From Mactromeris polynyma (lineage: Eukaryota > Mollusca > Bivalvia > Venerida > Mactridae), in contig JASFXZ010000039.1 in NCBI GenBank assembly GCA_032209605.1, positions 1,736,001 to 1,800,000 of the forward strand: a DNA stretch of 64,000 nt, written 5' to 3'. This document shows, piece by piece, positions 23,590 through 34,355 of the stretch. The notes under the pieces are model-generated. The model ran no database searches and was not told where the DNA came from. It saw nothing but the letters and a program-made list of their open reading frames with translations. The position numbers and the translations under genes are program-made. Positions within the stretch are counted from its first letter, which is position 1. Each line of letters opens with the position of its first letter.

Positions 23590-23970
23590 ATGTAGTGTCT
23601 ATCTAATAGATAGAGCATATTAAAGAGGCACAACATTTTCGTGTAAGTAGAAGAGTGATTAAGTTGTAACTTGGAACGCCACATACACAATACAATGTAT
23701 CCCCACACAGATTACAGGGAAACATCAACCTACGAAACACTAGTTGAGGAGGTGTAAGGGCAAACATCTATTAGAATGGGGTAGAAAATTGTCTGGCTGA
23801 TTATCAAAACAACCATTCTTAATTTATGGAAAATTTAATGGGACAACAAGTGGGAAAGGATTGGCATGGACGGAACACATCACGGTGCAAGCTAAGAAAG
23901 CAAGTGGCTATGGGCCGAAAAGGGGGCGAGAACAGGAATATTATATAAAGTCAAGGAACTGCACATGGGG
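23590..23970 (-). repeat. Interspersed repeat R2, copy 3 (minus)
   Basis: Its reverse complement matches R2: 'gccc.tacacctcctcaact', 'ctgtgtggggatacattgta', 'tgtatgtggcgttcc'. It is diverged from copies 1 and 2. Confidence 0.6.
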
Positions 23971-25280
23971 AAAGGGTACATGTTTACATATTGGTATCCT
24001 TACCTAAAAAATATTTTCATTTCAATTATTCAAATATGATACGTTGTAAGAAAATGACATTAGCAATTTTAACTCCTTACTGTCCCCCAGAAGACAATTT
24101 GCTGCCCCTGATGTTACGATGAACTCTAGGCGTAAGCTATAGGATGTATTTATTGATGTACGAGTATGCTTAATGACAATCGATATGATAAAATAGAAAA
24201 CCTCCGATTTGTTAGAATTTCTAATTAGGTAACAGACAATCCCTTCTTTCGATTTGATGACTACATTATGCTATTTTTGGTTCAGAAACGCGTCAATACC
24301 AAACTAACAGAACGTAGTCAGTTTGTTGAATGAAATCCTATTTAGGTGGTTTGAAACTACCATAAAGACATCGGAGAAGAAAAAATGCATGATATTCCAT
24401 TCACGAAATGATAGTGCATAGGAATGTTGTATGATCATTCGAACTTAGACCGCCTGTGTATATGACTGCTGTATGGTATTTACCACTGTGGTAAAGGAAT
24501 GATGTATAATGTTCAAATCATTCAAAAACTGTTTGTGTGTATGAATTATGTATGATCTTCATACCCTTATGCTATAGAGTATCTTAGTGATCTAATGACT
24601 GCGTGTCTTCGTATTGTGCTGAAGTTGTTGTCATGTTCATAATTATGTTATATCTCATCTTCAATAGTATATACACCGTATATAACATACATGTATATAC
24701 TATAGATGGGAATGTGGATAATTGATAGACATTGTTACAATATCACGTGGTATTGTGCATGTTAAAGCCCGGAGCATCTCAAGTGCCTGCATAAAACGTG
24801 TACATACATGTAGTTTCGTTCCTTTCTTACATTTCGTGTATTGTACCACATTCATTTCATAGTCATTACTATGTTAACGTGTTTGACTGGCGGCAAATAT
24901 TTGTGATTGTCACATAAGGCTTGAAATCATAGTTCTGTAGTGCACAATCCATAGTATAATAAGTTCCCCGGTGTTTTTAAACCGAAACGATGGTCCTTAT
25001 TTTCAATTGTCCTCAAGTTATTCAAAATTTCTATTTAATAAATGATGCTGAATAAATATCTCTAAACCAAATAAGTAAACATGGCCCCCTTTCTTTTGTG
25101 ACATTGTTTTGTCTTCATTGGGGTTTACGCCGTTTTTCAACAATTATTCAGTCATATACGGTGGCCAGTTGACCTATCCAGTTTTCCTGGAATAAATTAT
25201 CATCTAATTCTAACTTGCTCTTCTTGACAAATTCCCACATGTGGAGGATATGAGCGTAGTCAATGTCACGAATTAACATA
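23971..25280. other. Intergenic, nothing recognised
   Basis: No exon or repeat family is identified. A short palindromic 'tacatgta' type motif recurs (for example near 24690 and 24810), as it does across the window. Confidence 0.45.
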
Positions 25281-25284
25281 ACTT

Positions 25285-25355
25285 GCCCGACCCGGGAATC
25301 GAATCCGGATCCGCTTGGTGACAGCCTAGCGCTCTAGCAATTGAGCTAGCCGGGC
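25285..25355 (-). tRNA. tRNA-like sequence (Asp-type GTC loop), probably a SINE head or pseudogene
   Basis: The 71-nt minus-strand sequence folds with a 7-bp acceptor (GCCCGGC with GTCGGGC, one G-T), a D arm GCTC/GAGC and a T arm around TTCGATT. The loop CTGTCAC would give anticodon GTC, but the anticodon stem has mismatches. It is unlike a normal eukaryotic tRNA-Asp, so a working gene is doubtful. Confidence 0.4.
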
Positions 25356-25743
25356 GAGCTTACCTTGTTTGCAGACTCCCCTATATAATCACATAATATG
25401 AGTTGACTGCAGCTATACATGTTTTAAGGCTTGAACGCATAAAGTGTTTGTGCATAACTACGCTATCCTCTGCTTGGAAAAAACTACAAAAATAACATAA
25501 AATATTTAATTTTCAAACCGATTCACAATCATAACAAACCACAATGGCTTGAGAGATGGAACCACCTTATTTTTACTTTTTGACGTAATCACTATTCATT
25601 TCCATTCATACTATAATAGGGCAAAGATCTGAAGGCACAATAACATTTACAAAATGTCATGGGTTGGATCAATCCATTTTAAATTGTAGGTAAATAGGAT
25701 AGTCACTTTTAAAAAGATACAAAATCGAATATATCAAAGCAGT

Positions 25744-25815
25744 ATGTTACTTCCGTGGCGTAGTGGATTCGTACATTATTTTTAACGCGGACAATTCGGG
25801 TTCAAATTTGTGAAT
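25744..25815 (+). repeat. tRNA-like SINE head
   Basis: It has an A-box-like 'tggcgtagtggattcgtac' and a B-box-like 'gggttcaaattt', followed closely by a poly-A run (25819-25830). The spacing fits a tRNA-derived SINE. Confidence 0.35.
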
Positions 25816-26383
25816 TCCAAAAAAAAAAAAGTATTCGCAAATAAGTCACAATCTTTTGTACGAAAAGGTAAGAAGAAAAACACATTAAAAAAGGAAACAT
25901 GAGCAACTCGAACCCGTTACTTCTAGATCAAGTGTGCTAATTAGCATAGGTAAATATGATTGTGCCATCAGATTCTATCGCTTTAATGATGCACTATATG
26001 TATAGCGTGTTGTCAATTTTCGGGTGACAAAGTCATCCACATATAATCACATATACAAGGTTTAAAGACAATAATGTAGTAACATCAATTCAATCAACAC
26101 AACAGTGAATGAACATTTATACGTACGGAAAATAGATATCGTAATTATGTTCCAATGGGTATCTTATGAAGTGTTAATTTACGTCGAGACGAGTTGTCTT
26201 CGTATCAACAAATTAGCCTGGGGAAATTTTAATAAACATCACCAGCAGTTATACGCAGTTTACAGATTACAAGGTGGGAAAACAAAATGACCATGCTACA
26301 TTCTTTGTAGGATCACGATATGTAAGCTAAATTTTCATTAAACATGACAGCAGTGTACCTTGTGTGTCTAATCAGTTTCAACA

Positions 26384-26450
26384 AGGTTGGTTCGGTCGGT
26401 AGAGCGCTCAATTGCTACTCGAGGTCTTGGATTCGAACCACGGGCGAGGT
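26384..26450 (+). repeat. tRNA-like SINE head
   Basis: It has an A-box-like 'ggttcggtcggtagagcgc' and a B-box 'ggattcgaacc'. The acceptor ends do not pair well. It is probably tRNA-derived rather than a gene. Confidence 0.45.
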
Positions 26451-26728
26451 GTATGTGACAACTTGACAGAAGATCATGCATCCATAATTATTTGTCCTCC
26501 ACCTCTGAACTCTGGTTTATGTGAAGAAGATTTCGTGTGCATGTGGAAGAGCAAGCTAGTACTATTTGATAACCTAAGAGAACTGGCTACATCATATAAC
26601 TGAAATTCTGTTTAGAAACGGCCAAAACAATCAAACAATTATCAGTATCATGAATATATATATACATGTACATACATATATATTAACATTCTTGTAATTC
26701 TGACCAGAATATTTAACCATTCAAACAA

Positions 26729-26734
26729 TACGTC
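26729..26734. repeat. Target-site duplication, left (TACGTC)
   Basis: The same six bases follow the right end at 32054-32059. Confidence 0.65.
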
Positions 26735-26859
26735 TGTAGTGCCACATATAGGCCGTGCCGCATTTAGGCCGCGTACGATCTTAATGCGTGATGCCCCGGT
26801 CTTGCGGGTTTTGACGGATCAACCAAGGATAATGCAGAAAATGGGCTAGTTGACAACGG

Positions 26860-27050
26860 GGAGTGATACGGATTGCTACGGTTCGGTACGGTTCGGTACG
26901 GTTTAGTACGGAATGACACGTGTCACGGCGTATGCACTGCGGATTAACAACGGTTCGCTACGATTTTAGTACGGGTTAGCACGAATTAGAACGGTCTGGC
27001 ACGGATAAGTACGGACTCTCACGGAGCGCCACGGACCTGCCACGATAAGC
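26860..27050. repeat. Left subterminal 10-bp repeat array of Harbinger
   Basis: Many copies of a unit close to TACGGATTAG, in runs such as 'gctacggttcggtacggttc', at about 10 to 11-bp spacing. This is one helical turn, as expected for arrayed transposase-binding sites. Confidence 0.75.
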
Positions 27051-27101
27051 ATTCCGTATACATAAACTCCCGCGCTCGCGTGTTCATTCCACACCTTCAA
27101 A

Positions 27102-27188
27102 ATGCCATCACAAAAGAGAGGAGCAGCAGACAAGCGTCCATCAAATGGGGTCAAGGCCCAGACAACCACACAGTCACGGTCTGACGAA
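27102..27188 (+). pseudogene. Possible first exon of the Harbinger second (Myb/SANT-like) protein
   Basis: It opens MPSQKRGAADKRPSNG and ends at SDE before a GTGAGT donor, in phase 0. Harbinger elements usually carry a divergently transcribed DNA-binding protein gene in this position. The rest is absent here, and a SINE-like piece follows at about 27280-27345. Function is inferred from position and a basic N-terminus only. Confidence 0.35.
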
Positions 27189-27279
27189 GTGAGTAATGTT
27201 GGGGAGTTGACTTTACCGCAGACGAAAGACAATGAGACACAATGTCGTATGTCAATCATCATAGAGAGCGTGGGCTAGA

Positions 27280-27345
27280 AAAATAGTGTCTTGCCCAAGG
27301 ACACCCCGGCCGAGGATCGAACCCGAAACCTCGGGTTCGAAGTCC
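27280..27345. repeat. tRNA/SINE-related fragment
   Basis: It contains 'gtcttgcccaaggacac', 'gaggatcgaaccc' and 'aacctcgggttcgaa', a pattern shared with conserved SINE domains and tRNA T arms. It probably inserted into the Harbinger element. Confidence 0.35.
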
Positions 27346-27689
27346 AGTGAGCAATAAAAGTCGAAACAAATATCGTTTAAAAATATTAAAGTTGATCTAT
27401 AAAGTTGAAATGAAATAAAATATTCTTAATTTTGAAATATACATGTACTTTATTTCACTGCAATTTTTAGATAATATTTTTCATCTATTTTTTTCAAGAA
27501 TTATGTTTCAAATTCACAAAGTGAGAAATAAAGACAGAAATAAAAGGTTGATATTAACATTTGTAAATGATGTAAGTGTATGTTTTTTTATGTAAGTACA
27601 AATAAAAACATATTCCAAAGTCCAATAATTTTAATAAAACATGATCTGTAAATACCCAACACAATTCGACCGTTCTGAAGGATAATCTT

Positions 27690-28963
27690 TTATACCATCC
27701 TATTCTGCCATAGCACCGCCCCGACAGGTGAATTGACGTAGTGTTTTAGGTACAACCTCTGCTGCTTCGCTTCCAATGTGTCTAAGTTGCCACCGCTGGT
27801 GTTCTGCACATCGTTCATGTTAACACCCTCTCTCCAGGCTCCGGGTATGACGTTGTGGTTAACATCCTCTTGATCCATGAGAGGGTTCTGTTCACCAGGA
27901 TAACTGACCCTCATGATGTTGTGAAGGCACACACAGGCGAGGACTACGGCATGTACTGTATCAGGGTCCTGCAACATGACGGAGAGCAAACACCGGAATG
28001 CATTTTCCACAACTCGTCTGGCCCTCGAGAGGCGGTAGTTGAGGATCCTCTCGTCATTGACAAGACCCAGTCTGGAGAAGGGTTTTATGAGCCAGGTTTT
28101 CATGCCAAATGCATCGTCTGCAATGATATAGTAAGGCATCGGTCTGTCATCACCGGGAAGGGGGGCTGCTGGTGGGATGCCGATTACACCCCTTTCAATG
28201 GCGTTTTTCAGCTCACACTGGTTCCAAATCTGATCGTCGGAGCAACCACCTTGTGCACCAATATTCATCCACCAGAACTTGTAATCGGCGTCGACAATGG
28301 CCATCAGAACTATTGAGTGATATCCTTTATAGTTGTAGTATAGGGAGCCACCGTTCTTAGGACACCGTATGGCAACATGTTTGCCATCTAGAGCATCGAG
28401 AGCATGTGGGAACTGCCATTTTGTAGAAAACTGGTCGGCTATTGCCTGCCACTGATAACATCCCCTGCATATGTTGCAATTATGGTCTCGCATACGTCCC
28501 GTACAATACCAGAGATGGTATTGTGCGCCACCCTGAAGCCATACATCAAGGTCCGGTAGCTGTCCCCCGTAGCCAGGTACCGCAGGGTGACTGCTAGCCT
28601 CACTCCAGGTTCGATGGACTGTCTGTACCAGGTAATGTTCTTCATAATCATGCGACCCACTACTTGTAACAGTTCTTGGAACATCTGTGGGTCTATTCTC
28701 ACAAAGTTCTTGAAAGCAGCTGGATTTTCCACACTCAGTTCAGCCATGAGTGCTTCATACTGGCCGTGGATGGGTCGTCGGAGGAGCCAGTCCCTGGTCC
28801 ACCATCTCTTCTGCCTCCGGTCACCTCTCAGTCTGTCCTCAAGCAGCTCAACCATGGCATTTTGTGCCATATCAATGTCCAGGTCCAGCCAGTTAAGTGC
28901 CAACCTCAGTTGTTGGTTGTTCATGTTGGTTGTTGTTAGATGTAGACTTCTTGGATGAAACAA
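27690..28963 (-). pseudogene. HARBI1-like transposase (DDE endonuclease) with one frame break
   Basis: Two overlapping minus-strand frames make one protein. The first (28963-28439, 174 codons) has the N-terminal helical part ending GIVRDVCETIIATYAGDVI. The second (28493-27690) has the nuclease: ALDGKHVAIRCP (first Asp), IVDADYKFWW, IIADDAFGMKTWL (second Asp) and RRVVENAFRCL (Glu), then LHNIMR. Frames switch near 28450, where intact relatives have several more residues before the conserved W, so a small out-of-frame deletion is likely. The catalytic residues are all present. The family is DDE_Tnp_4 / HARBI1. Confidence 0.85.
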
Positions 28964-29039
28964 ATATGGAGTAGGGCCCTATAAACGGGACGTATTTATA
29001 CAGAAGTCTGGCGACAGAACGAGGGTGACACCTAGATGG

Positions 29040-29550
29040 ATGACATAATCCGTAATAAACTGTAGTGGACCGTAGTAAGCCGTATTATGCCGTGATGTCA
29101 CGTAGTAACCCATAGGAATCCACGAGAAACCTTGGTAATCCCTACCTATCCCTAATAGAACGTAGTGCGATCGTGCTGATCCGTGACAAATCCGTAACAA
29201 ACCGTATTGTATCCTTGGCTAATCCGTGGTGTAACCGTACAAGTACGTAGTTCACCGTAACTAACCGTACCGATCCTTGGCGACTTGAGTCCGGGAATGT
29301 ACTACAAATAAGTACGGTTTATTACGGACTAGAACGGATTAGTACGTTCTAATACGGATCAGTAAGGATGTACTACGGTTGTCTGATCCGTGGGGAATTT
29401 TTGAACATGCTCAAAAATTGTCACGGATATACAAGTACTACTACGATTGACCCAGGATACAATACGGATAGCTACGGACCACTACAGATTGCCACGAATG
29501 AGGCTGGATCGTATCCGTGGCTAATCCGGCATCCGATCCGTGAATGTGTG
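29040..29550. repeat. Right subterminal 10-bp repeat array of Harbinger, in both orientations
   Basis: 29040-29280 carries the unit as its complement (ccgtagtaag, ccgtattatg and similar). 29310-29510 carries it in the same sense as the left array (tacggtttattacggactag). The right end therefore holds two oppositely directed blocks. Confidence 0.7.
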
Positions 29551-29590
29551 ACCGGGGCATCAGACGCATTTAGGTCGTAACGAGGCGAAC

Positions 29591-29628
29591 TATATGCGGC
29601 GAAAAGGCATGGTCATGCCGCATATAGA
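29591..29628. repeat. Hairpin with 11-bp arms in the outer element
   Basis: CTATATGCGGC and GCCGCATATAG are exact inverted arms around a 16-base loop. The same 'tatatgcggc' motif recurs near the right end (31981-31990). Confidence 0.75.
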
Positions 29629-29639
29629 TATTTTATGTA

Positions 29640-29970
29640 TTGTCCTATTTAAATTCATCATCATCATCAACAATATCATTGAACACAGTTGATCATCATC
29701 ACCGATAATCCATTACACATTATCGATTATTGATCAATATTTATTTATCAATAATCGAACACCAATCGTAAAAAAGTGGTCACTAATTAGCCATCACCTA
29801 ACAGCGATAATCGATCATAAATGATCGATTACCGACCACTTATTATCGATCTGAGATTTATAAATCAATTACAGATCATCAACTATTGATCACCTACCAT
29901 TGATCAACGATCAATGATTATCGATCAATGGTCACCGATAATCGATACATGATCGTCGATCATCAACATA
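29640..29970. repeat. Block dense in GATC/ATCGAT palindromes
   Basis: About 330 bases packed with 'gatcaa', 'atcgat', 'tgatca' and 'ataatcgat' words on a low-complexity A/T/C/G-poor background. No coding frame is seen. Confidence 0.6.
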
Positions 29971-31275
29971 CATACATATATTTATTAGCATAAACTTTTA
30001 CAAGTTTATCACCATTTACAATTTAGTAATGACAAGATGGCGATAATACATGAGACAGGAGAAAAGCATGCAAACATTACATTTACAAACATAAACATAA
30101 AGCAATTTAATATGAAACAAAGACACATAGTACAGAGACAAAGACATAGAGTTTGGACAACATATAACAATATATATTATTATTATTGACATAGAGCTGT
30201 CTTGTAATGGAGAAATGAATAAAAAGTCGTATAATATAATTATCCTCTATACAGAATTGCCAAGAACATATATTTTGCTAATTTGTTTAGTAAACTACAT
30301 TGTGACGAATTTAATAATAATTTGAATTTATGCACATTTGGCCAGTGGCAATAATATTTCGATCAACATTCAATTCTTATATTTCGGTAATTAGCAAAAA
30401 GTGGTACTCATTTTCATTACAATTCATGTTACATTTTACACAAACTCTTTGATTTCTATCAATATTTCTTTGAGGACCTTTTTCAATAAGCAAGTTATGA
30501 GAAGAGCATCTAAATCGTGTTAAAGCAGTTCTATAGTTTACGTTGTTGACACATGTCAAATAGTTTTCATAATGAAAATTCATTAAAACAATTGTATGTC
30601 TCTAATTTTGACATATTCTGAACGTCAGAAAACCATTGTTGATAGAATTGATCGGACAGACATATTGTTACACTCATTATCTGAACATTTGAGATATAAT
30701 GGTTATTCCATAAGTTAGAGAATCCAAGATTATCTAATTTACCTTCTTTGCCCATGAATTAACATGATAACCAGTATTATCTTTTAAGTTAAACAATTTG
30801 TATAATAGTGTATCTTGATTCTTCATAATTCTACACCAATATTTTATAATTCTCACTTTACGCACAATAATCAAAGGAACTCTTGCTAATTCACCATAAC
30901 TAACAGCATAGTAGTTTGTTGTCTTACATTGAGTATTCTTTTAAGAAACGTCAGGTGAACTCTCTCTATATCTGGAGCCTTGTGGAAACCCCATATTTCG
31001 CACCCATAATTCAAAATTGAAGCAATGATAGAATCAAAAAGTTAATTTTTTCTTCTATTCCAAAATGTATTGACTCAAACAGACAAAATAAAGAAACCAA
31101 TGCCTTTCTTGCATTTTGTGTCAGTGATTTCTGTGTCTGATAATAGCATCCATTGAATGATAAGGTTACACCTAAATAATTATGTAAATTTAGTAACGAG
31201 TTTCAATTTTTGGTTGTCATAAAACAATTCAATATTTTCCTGTCTGTTACCTTTTTTAAAAACCATGACCACAGA
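29970..31275 (-). mobile_element. Degenerate LINE, 3' half (minus)
   Basis: The minus strand reads KVMVFKKGNR-like sequence at about 31275, then many stops, with the typical C-terminal end RTALTRFRCSSHNLLIEKG and CVKCNMNCNENEYHFL at 30583-30377. An AT-rich 3' UTR extends to about 29970. This is the distal part of a bivalve-type endonuclease LINE ORF2. The 5' part is missing. It lies inside the outer inverted-end element. Confidence 0.75.
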
Positions 31276-31880
31276 AAATATGCTAAAATAAAATAGTTTG
31301 GTATAGTGTTGTTTGATTTAAACCCGATCAACAGCTTCGAGCAGTAAAAAGCGAATAACCATTAACATATTATTTGATCACATCGCCACAACCGCAGAAG
31401 GTAGTACCCCGGATCAAACCCCGACCTTCGGACTGGTAATGTAGTGCGATAGCTGACTGCGCTAGACGGGGATTCATGATAAATTGAGTACTTACTAAAT
31501 TTGCTCTGTAGAACGCACTTTGGATTCAACCCAACTATGGTATTGAACACCAATCAGCAATATCAGTATCATTATTATCGTAATCATTATTATAATAATT
31601 ATTATTATTATCATCATTTCAACAGGTAACACCATGTGCGTTAGCAATTAACCAAACAAATGTGTTTAAAAATGTGTTTACACTTATCATCGACAAAATG
31701 TACAATGTAAAAGACGAAGCGCTGAAAAAAAATCTATATGCCTACTATAATGTGTTTGTACATAAATGGGGCATAACTCATGGAAAAATCATTCGACCGA
31801 CAGTGGTTAAGGAACATTGGTTATGATGCATAAGTCAGTTTATGTCCTTTTCAAATTTTCGTTTCAGTAAAACATTTTAA
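31276..31880. other. Interior of the outer element, otherwise unassigned
   Basis: Apart from the tRNA-like piece and a short (atta)n-like tract near 31560-31615, no feature is recognised. Confidence 0.4.
31405..31472 (-). repeat. tRNA-like SINE head (minus)
   Basis: The reverse complement begins ccccgtctagcgcagtcag and carries the B-box gggtttgatcc near its end. There is partial acceptor pairing (CCCCG with CGGGG). Confidence 0.45.
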
Positions 31881-32053
31881 AGAGAAGTGACCTAAATGCG
31901 GCGCCGAGGCACATGTCCGCCGCGTTAAGCTTACGTGAATTAAATGCGGCGCACCTCGACGCATTAAGGCGTGCGTGTCCTATATGCGGCAAAGTGCGCC
32001 GCATTAAGATCGTACGCGGCCTAAATGCGGCACGGCCTATATGTGGCACTACA

Positions 32054-32059
32054 TACGTC
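32054..32059. repeat. Target-site duplication, right (TACGTC)
   Basis: It matches 26729-26734. Confidence 0.65.
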
Positions 32060-33899
32060 TGGTCATTTTTTTGTTACAACTTAAGATCAAAATCAATTTT
32101 CACGTGTTTATTTGGCCTCAATCCGTTATAAAGCAATTAAATATGACGTGTGTTATTGTGTACGCCATTCTTACAACATAGCAAATTAGTTTTTGATACA
32201 AATCTGCCTAAAGCAATTATCCATTTAGCGTTTTACAAAAGGGTTGACAAGTGTGCCAGAGGAAATCCCGAAACAAGTATTATATGGCATTTATACCATT
32301 CGCACTATGAATTATTCTCTAACTCTGTTTAGGAGATCTGCAGTCAGTATAAATATGTTATTGCTTCGGGAGACTTTAACACCAGAATTTCTAATCTTAA
32401 TGACTACGTCCCATTTGATCCGTTTTTCGGCGCAGCCGTACTAACATGGTTTTGCTAATTACATATTCAGTGTTCTGTAAACCAACCAAATCTTAGTTAA
32501 CCACCGAGGCAATTTCGCGCAATTTCTCTTCAATTTAAAAATAGTTGTAACCTTGAAGCAGATTGGTTAGTATTTTCTATAGTGTATTTCAAGATTTATC
32601 CAGTAAGTAGCCTTGTTATTCATCACCACGGGGAATTCTCTGGTGTTGGAATTAAGAAGACTTTCTTGGTTTTATGTACCAGTCGCGAACATTTATATTA
32701 TTTTAATCAGATAAATCGCTATGTTTCAAGTTTATTAACATGGATGTGTGAGTTCACTACTTACGCAATAAGTAATGTTGAACTATATTGAAACTATAGG
32801 GGATAACGTGTTTGTAAACAAAACAACCCGATAACTGGTGGGCAAAAGGGTGAAAGGCGGCGGCGCCGTACTATACAACTAATATGGAATGAATGACACG
32901 GCGGTAGCCATTAATTTCTTTAATGTTTGACATACAATAATAATTTTTGCATCAATTGAAAGGTAATGCTCCCAGCTTTCCCACGACATAAAAATAAGAC
33001 TCTGAAAATGAGCATTTTTCCGTGACTGTTTTGGTTCGAAAAACACGGCTGTAGGTATTTCAATTCTTATTTTTACATATGTGCATCATATCGATACCAG
33101 ATCAAAGGCTTCCAAAAAATAAAATAAAAAAATGAAAATCGGTGAATTTTCTGCATCAGAATGTGGCTTTGAAATTGAGCACATTTTACGACAAATTATG
33201 TTCAATTCGTTTAGGTTCGAAAAACACGACGGTGGGTATTAGAATTCGTAGTAATCAATTTATGTGCATAAAGTTGGTACCAAATGAAAGATAATGCACC
33301 CAGCTTTCTAACAATGTAAAATATTGAAGTGTGCGAGTTTTCCGAAAATAATTGTTTAGTATGACTTTGACTTTTCTGTATGACATAATAATGTGTATGT
33401 GCATAAAAAATGTGTTATGTGTGAAATGCATCAATAGTAATTGTTAACATGTACACATATCTAACAAAGACAACAACGTGATATGTTTAATTGTGCGTTT
33501 ATTTACCTTATCTTAATTTTGCATTTAGCATTAAAACATATTCAGCATTTATTTGAGTGTCATTCATACACACACATATTCAGACATAGCGGTAGATAAA
33601 TAAATACACATAAATCACATGTTAAACAGTTTGTCAATCAACTTTGTCTTGGCTGGCGCTAGGTTGAAAGAGTTGGTAGTCAGATTTGATAAACAATTAA
33701 ATTGTATGGGAATACATCTTTGCGAAATGTATTGGTTTGAATGGAGTCTAATGGATTCTTGGCTAGCGCTATCCTAGATTTTTACGTAATACATAAAGCA
33801 TATTATCATTGTTCGGCAATGCACAGTCAACTTCTCTACCAATGACAAAGTCTACAAAGCCAAGACTCCGTTTTAAATTAGACTAAATTCCTGTACAAC

Positions 33900-34184
33900 T
33901 CACGTGATACCACTCAATTCTGCTTGATTTGTTTTCACACATCTTACAACAATTTTAATGACATCCGGTAATTTACATGTACAGACGTATTTTATTGTTT
34001 GAGACTTATCTTCTTTACAAGTCATTTTCGGCATTTTCATAACTTTTTGAAACGTTTCAGATTTGTCATTTTCTGAGCATTTTATTAGATGCATCCTCAT
34101 AGCGGGAATATCAAATCGAACATTGGTGATTTCACAATTAAAGTTACAAGTTCTGTAACATATGAGATGGCAAATACACAACAA
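33900..34184 (-). pseudogene. PHD-finger-like fragment in element T copy 2
   Basis: The same frame as 18193-18477, with a few substitutions (LIKCSENDKSETFQK, VCTCKLPDVIKIVVRC). It ends at the same LSGIT stop. Its survival as an open frame in both copies is notable given a background full of stops. Confidence 0.4.
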
Positions 34185-34215
34185 TCGGATGTGTTCGTTT
34201 GCTTTTGTACATCAG

Positions 34216-34355
34216 CCCTGCGTTCAGTTACGGCTATCAGTGGCGAACGTTTTGTATTTTATCCCTTGCCCACCATAGCACATTGGCTACACACAGGAAC
34301 CAAATTGCAAAACGTTACGAAACGATAGGGCTGAAAGCCGTAACTGAACGCAGGG
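34216..34355. mobile_element. 140-bp MITE with 20-bp perfect inverted ends
   Basis: CCCTGCGTTCAGTTACGGCT (34216-34235) is the exact reverse complement of 34336-34355. CAG is duplicated on both sides (34213-34215 and 34356-34358). Element T copy 1 shows the empty site 'tatatcaggtatt' at about 18503-18515, with a single CAG. A 3-bp duplication fits PIF/Harbinger- or CACTA-like transposition. No coding capacity. Confidence 0.92.

Larger units (their letters stand above)
26789..29562 (-). mobile_element. PIF/Harbinger DNA transposon, frameshifted
   Basis: The core ends tgatgccccggtc (26789-26801) and gaccggggcatca (29550-29562) are inverted repeats. Extending them to ATGCG on both sides would leave TTA at 26781-26783 and 29570-29572, the TWA target typical of this superfamily. 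The element carries a HARBI1-like transposase (27690-28963), what may be the first exon of the usual second DNA-binding protein (27102-27188), and arrays of about 10-bp subterminal repeats at both ends. It is inserted at the inner edge of the outer element's left inverted end. Confidence 0.85.
26735..32053. mobile_element. Outer inverted-end element (5.3 kb) with perfect 54-bp ends
   Basis: The left end 26735-26788 (TGTAGTGCCACATATAGG and on) and the right end 32000-32053 are exact reverse complements over 54 bases. TACGTC flanks both sides. Motifs such as 'atgcggc' and 'gccgcat' recur inside both ends (to about 29630 on the left after the insertion, and from about 31890 on the right). No transposase of its own is seen. 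The interior is filled by a Harbinger insertion (26789-29562), a LINE fragment (29970-31275) and a tRNA-like SINE (31405-31472). The superfamily is undetermined. Confidence 0.8.

Noticed and set aside
25285..25355. Functional tRNA-Asp gene
   Set aside because: The anticodon stem is mismatched, the rest is unlike eukaryotic tRNA-Asp, and no terminator-type T run follows. SINE head or pseudogene is more likely.
27855..28316. 153-codon frame on the + strand
   Set aside because: Antisense to the HARBI1-like nuclease, whose minus-strand motifs are clear.
26735..32053. Polinton/Maverick as the outer element
   Set aside because: The 6-bp duplication fits, but the ends start TGTAG rather than AG, there is no polymerase, integrase or capsid sequence, and the element is only 5.3 kb.
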